64,000 nucleotides of DNA from a virus. The DNA lies in the IMG/VR virus record IMGVR_UViG_3300017987_000015, positions 1 through 64,000 of that record; one strand, written 5' to 3'. The notes beneath the pieces are model-generated. The model saw only the letters and a list, made by a program, of their open reading frames with translations. It was not told where the DNA came from and did no database searches. Below, one piece after another: positions 54,996 to 61,658 of this stretch (the stretch's first letter is position 1; each line of letters begins with the position of its first letter). Made by a program: the position numbers and the translations under genes.

Positions 54996-55280
54996 ATGAA
55001 GGCAATCGACCCAGTTGGAGTGGACGGTGGGGGGGGCATCCCCGAGATCACGGTTCTATGCCCGTACTGTGGGGAACCGGTGCTGATGAAACGGCACCCG
55101 GATAGGCCGTGGAGATTGGTGGCGGCAGCGGGCTGCAAGGGCAGCAAGCCCCTGCCATTCCTAGAAACCAACATTCCTGTGGACATCGAAGAAGGGGAGG
55201 AGGAACCGGTAGGTCTTTCAGTGGGGGAGCCGCTTGAGGAGCAGCCTGAGGAGGGGGAAGCAGAGAGTGAAACTATATAG
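54996..55280 (+). CDS. Small protein with zinc-type CxxC and acidic tail
   Basis: A 94-aa protein from ATG 54996 after GAGGAGGAAAC. VLCPYCGEPVLMKRHPDRPW has a CxxC pair with a third Cys later (AAGCKG). The second half is nearly all Glu/Pro/Gly. It overlaps the start of the sulfotransferase-like gene. Function unknown. Confidence 0.6.
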   Translation: MKAIDPVGVDGGGGIPEITVLCPYCGEPVLMKRHPDRPWRLVAAAGCKGSKPLPFLETNIPVDIEEGEEEPVGLSVGEPLEEQPEEGEAESETI

Positions 55281-56673
55281 CATTATTACGGGCACTGGCA
55301 GGTGCGGCACATCCTATGCTGCCAAATTGCTGACCGAGGCCGGCATGCAGTGTACGCATGAACGAGTATGGGGGTTCCACGATGCCGATTGGGAAAACCC
55401 TGAGGAACCGGCGGAGTCTAGCTGGGTGGCTGCCCCATTCCTGAATGGGCCGCTGGCCAAGGATGCCAGGGTGATCCACCTGGTACGGCATCCTAAGCAT
55501 GTTATTGAATCCTTGGTGAGGACCAACTTCTTTGATGAGAATACGGGGCGTAGGGATTGGCCGTACACCCAGTTCGTGTACGACAGAATGCCGGACCTGC
55601 TGAACATGGAATCGCAGATCGACCGAGCTGCAGCGTTTTACGTTCGATGGAACCGGATGATCGAGGATTCAAGGCCGGACGCGACCAGGGTACCCGTGGA
55701 AGCCGCGGAGCCGGTCTGGGAACAACTACCAAACCCCGATTGGCGCATTGATGAGTTGGGAATGGAGCAGGGCAAGAGGTATCTCTTGACCGGTGATCCT
55801 GGGGCCCTGCTGAAGGAGTACGGTCTCGAAGCCCCAGAAGACATTCGGGTCTCTAATAGAGAGAACCGGCATGGGGGCGTTTGGAGAAAAGTCCCGCTGA
55901 ACCAGATACCGGATGTGGAGATCCGGAGTGATGTAGTAGAGATGTGTAAGGAGTACGGATACGATCCCTGTCTCGGAGAGGACCCCAGGGCATTTTGGGC
56001 GGTATTGCTAGAGCGGAACGTGCAATGGAATTCGATCGATGCCCTGTTCGATCTGGCTAATGGGGCTACAATGGGGGGGCATACCAGAATATCAATCCCG
56101 TATGGCAGGACGGATACTTCCAGGAACCACATCGTCCGCTGTTTCCAGGAATTGGCCCAGAGCCCGAACGACATGATCATCATGTTGGATTGCGATCATG
56201 TTCATCCTCCCAATACGATAGACCGGCTGTTCAGACACGACCCAACGTTGGGAGTAGTGGCAGCTCTGGCCTTCAGAAGGGGGCCTCCCTACGACCCGAT
56301 GTTTTTTGTTTGGGAGGAGAATGGGAGGAGAAGCAGGTTTGTTGCTCCCGCAGAGTGGAGACGGGGGGCCCTATATGAGTGTGATGCGATAGCCACCTGT
56401 GCTATAGGCATTCGCCAGTGGGTGTTTGTGGAGCTGGACGAAGCGGGATCTCCATTCCCGTATTTTCGATACTCATATGAGCGCGGCTATCAGATGACGG
56501 AGGACATCTTCTTTGCCATGAGCTGTATGCGGGCCGGCATTTCGCAGTACTGTGATACCTCCCTGGTGACCCCACATCTATCCACGATTGGTGTGGACGA
56601 GAACACGTGGGAGGAATTCAAGCAGAAGAACCCCTCTATCCTGAGTTCTCAGGGAAAGGAAATCGATCGATGA
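55267..56673 (+). CDS. Sulfotransferase-like and glycosyltransferase family 2 fusion
   Basis: A 468-aa protein from GTG 55267 after GGAGGGGGAAGC. The N-terminal about 230 residues look like a sulfotransferase: P-loop IITGTGRCGTSYAAKLL at residues 6-22 for PAPS, and IHLVRHPKHVIESLVR near 69, the 3'-phosphate region. The C-terminal part, about 240-468, is a GT-A glycosyltransferase, with GHTRISIPYGRTDTSRNHIV and the metal motif MLDCDHVHPP near 306. The pair would sulfate and glycosylate a substrate, perhaps a tail or capsid protein or the cell surface. The place directly before the tail tube gene points to a virion target. Confidence 0.75.
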   Translation: MKLYSIITGTGRCGTSYAAKLLTEAGMQCTHERVWGFHDADWENPEEPAESSWVAAPFLNGPLAKDARVIHLVRHPKHVIESLVRTNFFDENTGRRDWPYTQFVYDRMPDLLNMESQIDRAAAFYVRWNRMIEDSRPDATRVPVEAAEPVWEQLPNPDWRIDELGMEQGKRYLLTGDPGALLKEYGLEAPEDIRVSNRENRHGGVWRKVPLNQIPDVEIRSDVVEMCKEYGYDPCLGEDPRAFWAVLLERNVQWNSIDALFDLANGATMGGHTRISIPYGRTDTSRNHIVRCFQELAQSPNDMIIMLDCDHVHPPNTIDRLFRHDPTLGVVAALAFRRGPPYDPMFFVWEENGRRSRFVAPAEWRRGALYECDAIATCAIGIRQWVFVELDEAGSPFPYFRYSYERGYQMTEDIFFAMSCMRAGISQYCDTSLVTPHLSTIGVDENTWEEFKQKNPSILSSQGKEIDR

Positions 56674-57497
56674 CAGCACCAAATGCAGCGCGTAGTGGAG
56701 TTGGCTTTAGATCCATTCGGGTGTTCGCTTTAAACTCTGACGGCTACCTCGATGCAGAAAGCACCAACGTGGCGTACGAGGGTGTGGCCATCACCGGAGC
56801 CCGGGCCCTCACCTTGAATGATCCAGAGCCCCAGCAGATTGTCCATCGCGGCGATGATCGGGTGTTCGCCCTGGATACCCTGCCCCCAACCGATCCAATC
56901 AGTGGAGAGATGCGGGTCGGCAAGACCAGTGACACCGTAGATGCCGTCCTCACCGATGATAAGGCCTTCTATGTCAAGAGTGGTGCAGCACGTCTGTTCG
57001 GCATCGGCACAGACAATCGGGGGGACGAAAGTCAGGTTGGTGTGCTGGCCTATCGGCAAGCCCTGGATACAGACCCGGACGGCACCGATTTCGGTGTCAG
57101 GCGTTGGGAATTCCGCATATTCCCCAAGGCCTACATTATCCCCAGGGAGGGAGGTCTAGTAGATACCCCAGAGGAACGGGCATATACTGTCCGCCCGTTG
57201 TTCGTCAAGGAGCATCTGTGGGGTGTGGCCTTCTCGACCAGCACTGAGGGATTCGAGCAAGCGCAGGGCCTACGGGGCATAGCCAAGAACAAGCCCAAGG
57301 TCATCGCCTATCAAGGAGACAACACCGTCACGACTTTTGCCCTGGACCCGGTGGCTGTCAATACAGACAATATCGGGGTATGGGTGAACGGGGTGGATTA
57401 TTCTGGCACGGCCACCCTAGCCACAAACCAGGTCGACTTTGGTACCTCTCCCCCAACCACCAGTGCCAACATCACCATTTTCTACGAACATGCATAG
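56670..57497 (+). CDS. Major tail (tube) protein
   Basis: A 275-aa protein from ATG 56670 after AAAGGAAATCG. Beta-rich: SIRVFALNSDGYLDAESTNV, ALTLNDPEPQQIVHRGDDRV, GVRRWEFRIFPKAYIIPREG, and a C-terminal Ig-like part ending in SANITIFYEHA. Size, composition and position before the frameshifted chaperone gene and tape measure fit a siphovirus tail tube subunit. Confidence 0.75.
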   Translation: MTAPNAARSGVGFRSIRVFALNSDGYLDAESTNVAYEGVAITGARALTLNDPEPQQIVHRGDDRVFALDTLPPTDPISGEMRVGKTSDTVDAVLTDDKAFYVKSGAARLFGIGTDNRGDESQVGVLAYRQALDTDPDGTDFGVRRWEFRIFPKAYIIPREGGLVDTPEERAYTVRPLFVKEHLWGVAFSTSTEGFEQAQGLRGIAKNKPKVIAYQGDNTVTTFALDPVAVNTDNIGVWVNGVDYSGTATLATNQVDFGTSPPTTSANITIFYEHA

Positions 57498-57553
57498 CAG
57501 AGAGGGCATATGACGAAGTAAAGGGGGTCATGAGACCCCCAGGAGGCAAATCG

Positions 57554-57850
57554 ATGTTAGTGAGAGCGAGAGACCGCAGGGGCCGGCCGCGGCTGGTTCG
57601 GGTGTCCCCGATAAAAGCCGGGCGCGCATACAGTTCGCGTAGTGGGCTCAGGGCCCAAAAGGAAAAGGCCCCAAAGGAGCTCAGTGATGCGGCCAAGTCT
57701 GTTCATCAGGCAGAGCGGGGGATCAGCAGCCTGGCCGGCAGCGCCACCAGCAAAGAAGGGGCCCGGTATTATAAGGATCTGGAGAAAGCCCTGCAGGATG
57801 CCAACCGCGCCATCATTCAGATCTTGAGAGTCAACGGTTGGAGGATATGA
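57554..57850 (+). CDS. Small protein with IKAG and helical C-terminus
   Basis: A 98-aa protein from ATG 57554 after CCAGGAGGCAAATCG. Basic start MLVRARDRRGRPRLVRVSPI, then KAGRA, then helices (ELSDAAKSVHQAERGISSLA, LEKALQDANRAIIQILRVNG). Possibly another member of the tagged helical family, inserted between tail tube and chaperone. Function unknown. Confidence 0.55.
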   Translation: MLVRARDRRGRPRLVRVSPIKAGRAYSSRSGLRAQKEKAPKELSDAAKSVHQAERGISSLAGSATSKEGARYYKDLEKALQDANRAIIQILRVNGWRI

Positions 57851-58122
57851 TGCCAATGAGAAGAGGGCGCAGAGTTTTGGTTCGGATACGCCGGCCGGCG
57901 CTGAAGGACTGGCGGCAGGATCAAACATACGGGCCCAGAACCAAGGACCTGGTGCACAGTCTTGGTCAATCGAAACGGCACATAGAGCGAGCGTGGGCTC
58001 AGGCCAATGCCCTGGGTGCGGCAGTTCGCAGAGAGGGAGTGGTCCCAAGCGGGTTGCCCGGCGAATTGCTGTCTGCCCTACAGACGGCCATTCGTATCAT
58101 CGAGGAGTTGGAGGGCTTCTGA
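57847..58122 (+). CDS. Small basic helical protein
   Basis: A 91-aa protein; the ATG overlaps the upstream stop, with GGAGGAT before it. Starts MMPMRRGRRVLVRIRRPALK; the rest is helical (HIERAWAQANALGAAVRREG, LQTAIRIIEELEGF). Similar in plan to the preceding gene. Function unknown. Confidence 0.5.
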   Translation: MMPMRRGRRVLVRIRRPALKDWRQDQTYGPRTKDLVHSLGQSKRHIERAWAQANALGAAVRREGVVPSGLPGELLSALQTAIRIIEELEGF

Positions 58123-58133
58123 CAGGAGGGACG

Positions 58134-58508
58134 ATGGCTCTCAAAGAGGGGACGGTAGTATACGAGAAGGGCGAAATCCGGATAGAGCTGTTGGTTGGGG
58201 AGGCTTCTGTCCTAATGGGCATGCGCAGAACCAGGCTCAGGATGGAGGGCCGCAGGGCAGAGGAGGAGGACCCCGATCGGGCCCTGCTGCGGGTATTTTC
58301 CTACCCGGACATGCTGGCCGCCACCAAGACAGCGGAGGGCATCCCGTGGCCCCTGGGCTTCGAGGAATTTCTGGCTCTGCCTGAGGGACTACTAGTCATG
58401 TGGGAAGAAGCCGTATACGAGCTGAACCCCAATTGGCTGATTACCGATCAAGTGGGGGGAGATGAGGAGCAGACAAAAAAAGTAGCGCAGAGCTCTACCG
58501 ACGATTAA
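58134..58508 (+). CDS. Tail assembly chaperone, short product (gpG-like)
   Basis: A 124-aa protein from ATG 58134 after CAGGAGGGACG. Beta-helical small protein (EKGEIRIELLVGEASVLMGM, GFEEFLALPEGLLVMWEEAV). Near its 3' end is the slippery run A-AAA-AAA (58475-58481), and a second frame continues downstream. This two-product arrangement directly before the tape measure gene is diagnostic of siphovirus tail chaperones. Confidence 0.85.
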   Translation: MALKEGTVVYEKGEIRIELLVGEASVLMGMRRTRLRMEGRRAEEEDPDRALLRVFSYPDMLAATKTAEGIPWPLGFEEFLALPEGLLVMWEEAVYELNPNWLITDQVGGDEEQTKKVAQSSTDD

Positions 58509-58723
58509 CATGCTGGCACAAGAGGGAATCCCCCGGCGAGGAGGACTTCCCAGACATCCCCCTGCACGACCCGGACGAAAGCTGGAGAGTCTGGACCCTC
58601 CTTGAAGCAATAAGCTGGAGATGGCCCCCAGACGTTCTGCTGAGGCAGCCGGAGCAGCTTATGGAGGATCTGGTGGCAATATCGTTTGCGTCATCCCGAG
58701 TGAGGGAGCGATTGAGTGAATAA
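58134..58723 (+). CDS. Tail assembly chaperone, -1 frameshift product (gpGT-like)
   Basis: Translation slips back one base on A_AAA_AAA at 58475-58481 and continues in the -1 frame as SSAELYRRLTCWHKRESPGE and on to TAA 58721, giving about 196 aa. The downstream part is open for 80 codons, rich in Trp, Pro and Glu, and has no start codon with a ribosome site. It therefore makes sense only as a frameshift extension. The two products together load the tape measure during tail assembly. Confidence 0.85.
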
Positions 58724-58726
58724 AGT

Positions 58727-58757
58727 GGGGGGCCAAACCGGCCCCCCTCTTTGCTTT
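58727..58757 (+). terminator. Hairpin with T-rich tail before the tape measure gene
   Basis: GGGGGGCC (58727-58734) and GGCCCCCC (58740-58747) form an 8-bp stem followed by TCTTTGCTTT. This is the nearest thing to an intrinsic terminator in the window. Its place just after the frameshift product suggests partial termination that lowers tape measure synthesis. Confidence 0.6.
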
Positions 58758-58767
58758 AGGAGAACCG

Positions 58768-61065
58768 ATGGCGAGAGAGAAACTTCTGCAGGCAATTCTG
58801 CGGTTGTCATTCGACAAGAGGACAGCCACAGAGGCCAAGCAGGGGGTGGTTTCAATAGAAGATGCCCTGGCCCGTCTTGAAGATAGGGCCAGCGCTACCC
58901 GCGATGCTCTGATAGAACTGCAGGAGGGGACGGAAATCCTGGCCGTGGCCGGGGAGCAGTTGGAGCAACTGGGACGGGGCATCGCCACACCCCTGAGGCA
59001 AGCCGCCGAAGAGTACGTGATGTACGCCGGCAGGGCGGATTCTGTGTCCAGAGAATGGCTGGACACGAGCAATGATCTGGCCAGCTCCCAGAGGAAGATT
59101 GGCAGGGCAGCAGCTCAGGCAGTCTTGCCCACGATGGATCGGGCAGCCAGACTGGCGGAGAAAGCATCTCGGTTTGCCGAAAGACACCCCGGCGTAGTCA
59201 GAGCGGCACTGAACGTCGGCACTGCCATGGCCACGCTGGGTGCCGTGGGGATGGCAGTAAGCAGGGGCATCCGCATATATGCAGATGTGAAAACTGCAGC
59301 AATGGCTGCCCAGCAGTTGCTGGCCGGCAAGCTGATGCAGAAGGCAGCCAAACAGCAGTTGGCTGCGGCAGGGGGAATGGCTGCAGGGAAGGGGGCCGGG
59401 GCGGCAGCGGGTGCTGGCGGGGCGGCAGCAGGTGCCGGTGGAGGAGCAGCAGCAGGTGGCCTGACCGTGGCCGGGGTTGGGGCAACGGTCTTGGGGGGGC
59501 TGCTGCTTGGCGGCGGCGTCAATGAACTGATAGCCCGATCGGACGTGGGGCAGAGGGCCGGCTTCCAGACATTCGGGAAATGGGCCAGTGTGGGAGCGTA
59601 CGGTGCCGGCAAGCTGGTAGGGGGAGAGGAGAAGGGGCAGGAGTGGCTTATGAAAGCGGCGGTGGCTCTCGGTGAAATCGAGGGCCAAGCTGAGGGCACA
59701 ACCGCTGCCCTGAATGAACAGACCTCTATGAGCAGAGATGCCCTGGAGGCTTACATCGAGCATACCCGATCGATGGCAGAGATGGAGGACCAGAGACAGA
59801 GAGAACTGGCCCGCATGCAGCAAGAGTATGGGCGGGAAGATACAATGATGGAGGAGCAGTACAATCGGCAGCGCATGCTGATGGCCAGAGACTTTGAGCG
59901 TGGCAGAGAGGAAATGGAACGGCAATACGCCAGACAGCGCCAGATAGAGGCGAAAGAGACTGCCCGCGAGGAAGCCCAAATAGACCAAGAGCATAATCGT
60001 GGTATGCTTAGGGAAGCCAAGGACTTTGTACGAGAAGAACGGGCGGAGATCGAGGCGTATTACCGTGAACGGGCCCAAATGGCTGCGGATTTCGGGCAGG
60101 AAATGGCCAGGGCCGAAGAGGACCATCAGCGCGAAATGCGCAGAATGCAGGAGGACCACGATCTGAGAATGCAGGAGCACATCCGATCGAGAGATGCTCT
60201 GGCCATGGTGGAGGAGGAGCGACAATACGAAACCGAGAGAGGCAGAGCAGAAGAGGACTACGGGGTCGACATGCAGCGCAGGAATGAAGACTTTGCAAAG
60301 CAGATGGCCCAAATGGAGGAGCAGTTTGCCCGTCAGAGGGAGCTCCGCCAAGAAGAACGAGAACGGATGATGGAGGAGCAGCAAGAAGACTTCGAATACC
60401 AGCGCCAGCTAAGGGAAGAGGAACGGCAATGGCGTATGGAGCAAGACCAGAAGGAATTCGAATACGAGCAAGAGCAGGAGGACAGAAGGTTCCAGAGAGA
60501 GATGGGAGATCTCCAAGAGGAGGAGCAATACGAGCGCAGTCTGAGAATGCAGGAAAGAACCTTCCGTGAAGAGATGGAACAGCAGATGTTTGAGGAGGAG
60601 CGGCAGTTAGCAGAGGAGAGATTGGCAGATCAGTTGCGCAGAATAGATGAGGACGCCGGCATCCTGGGAGAACGTGAGCGGCAAAAGAGGAACCAGTATT
60701 ACGATTTGATGATAGCGGATGCAGAGACATTTGTGGCCCGTTTGCGCAATACCCATCTCGGGTTCTATTACTCTATGCCCGGCATGCAGACTGGTGGATA
60801 TGTGGGCCCGGGGGTGTACAAGATGGGCGAACAAGGGCGGGAATTCGTTCTCAGCAATAGGACGACGGAAGCCCTGGAGAGGATGGCAGGCAGCCGCTTG
60901 ACACAGGAGAAGATGCTGGCGATAGCATCCACCGGGAGCAGGGGCCCAATGACATTGCAGCAGAATTTTACCTTTCACGGATCGATGAACGAATCCGAAA
61001 GACAGTGGTTCCGCCAAGAGGCTCATGATCAAGCATTGGCCGCTTTCGATCAAATAACGAGGTAA
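58768..61065 (+). CDS. Tape measure protein
   Basis: A 765-aa protein. Helical N-terminal third with an Ala/Gly-rich hydrophobic stretch (about residues 195-250). A very long, highly charged coiled coil of Glu/Arg/Gln (about 330-650) follows, then a conserved-looking C-terminus GGYVGPGVYKMGEQGREFVL. At about 1.5 angstrom per residue it would set a tail near 115 nm. The low-complexity coiled coil explains a long false open frame on the other strand. It is placed after the chaperones as expected. Confidence 0.9.
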   Translation: MAREKLLQAILRLSFDKRTATEAKQGVVSIEDALARLEDRASATRDALIELQEGTEILAVAGEQLEQLGRGIATPLRQAAEEYVMYAGRADSVSREWLDTSNDLASSQRKIGRAAAQAVLPTMDRAARLAEKASRFAERHPGVVRAALNVGTAMATLGAVGMAVSRGIRIYADVKTAAMAAQQLLAGKLMQKAAKQQLAAAGGMAAGKGAGAAAGAGGAAAGAGGGAAAGGLTVAGVGATVLGGLLLGGGVNELIARSDVGQRAGFQTFGKWASVGAYGAGKLVGGEEKGQEWLMKAAVALGEIEGQAEGTTAALNEQTSMSRDALEAYIEHTRSMAEMEDQRQRELARMQQEYGREDTMMEEQYNRQRMLMARDFERGREEMERQYARQRQIEAKETAREEAQIDQEHNRGMLREAKDFVREERAEIEAYYRERAQMAADFGQEMARAEEDHQREMRRMQEDHDLRMQEHIRSRDALAMVEEERQYETERGRAEEDYGVDMQRRNEDFAKQMAQMEEQFARQRELRQEERERMMEEQQEDFEYQRQLREEERQWRMEQDQKEFEYEQEQEDRRFQREMGDLQEEEQYERSLRMQERTFREEMEQQMFEEERQLAEERLADQLRRIDEDAGILGERERQKRNQYYDLMIADAETFVARLRNTHLGFYYSMPGMQTGGYVGPGVYKMGEQGREFVLSNRTTEALERMAGSRLTQEKMLAIASTGSRGPMTLQQNFTFHGSMNESERQWFRQEAHDQALAAFDQITR

Positions 61066-61067
61066 AG

Positions 61068-61658
61068 ATGCCCATCTACTCGTATGAGATTGGAGAGGAA
61101 TTCTCGGCCACAGGGCAAGCCACGTCCTCAGCCGCTTCCAAGGCTGTGGTTGGAAATGGCTCATCTTTTGAATCGGAATTCGCGGCCGGCTACTTGATAA
61201 TCATCTCTGGAGAGACCAGGGTTGTGGATGCTGTAACGGACGACACCCACCTGTCAGTCACAGAGAATTTCACTACGGGCTCGGGGGGAGATGTTAGTTT
61301 CACCGGTGCCAATCTGGTAAATCTGGAATCTCTGAGCACTGCGGTCAATCCCCCCAGGTCATCATTTAAGGAATACTCGCAGAGGGTAGGCCTGGGGGAT
61401 GGGAAGATCAGAGGGTTGGGGTGGGCCACGGCCAATTGGCGGTGGGGATTCCTATCCCAGGCGGAAAGGAACAAATTGAGGACCTTCTGCACCGGAGCAT
61501 CGAACCGGGTGTACATCCGTACCAGAAAGAACGACTCCAGCGATGCATACAATTACTATGAAGCTGTGATGGTCTGGGGCGAGGAGGAGAGGGACCACAG
61601 CATCAGATTGGACTTCGAGCTTGTGTTCAGGGATTTGTCTTTGGTGGAGGTGTCCTGA
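61068..61658 (+). CDS. Distal tail-type protein
   Basis: A 196-aa protein directly after the tape measure. Beta-rich with FAAGYLIIISGETRVVDAVT and VGLGDGKIRGLGWATANWRW, then a C-terminal part (LRTFCTGASNRVYIRTRKND, SIRLDFELVFRDLSLVEV). Position and size suit a baseplate or distal tail subunit that links tube to fibre. No specific family motif seen. Confidence 0.6.
   Translation: MPIYSYEIGEEFSATGQATSSAASKAVVGNGSSFESEFAAGYLIIISGETRVVDAVTDDTHLSVTENFTTGSGGDVSFTGANLVNLESLSTAVNPPRSSFKEYSQRVGLGDGKIRGLGWATANWRWGFLSQAERNKLRTFCTGASNRVYIRTRKNDSSDAYNYYEAVMVWGEEERDHSIRLDFELVFRDLSLVEVS

Noticed and set aside
58134-58723. Two independent genes instead of a frameshift
   Set aside because: The downstream frame has no start codon with a ribosome site near its beginning, while the slippery heptamer is in the right phase and the position is the classical one.
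58852-60384. A 510-codon open frame on the minus strand
   Set aside because: It is the antisense of the Glu/Arg/Gln-rich coiled coil of the tape measure gene, where codon bias removes stops. It has no ribosome site, no partner genes on that strand, and a low-complexity translation.
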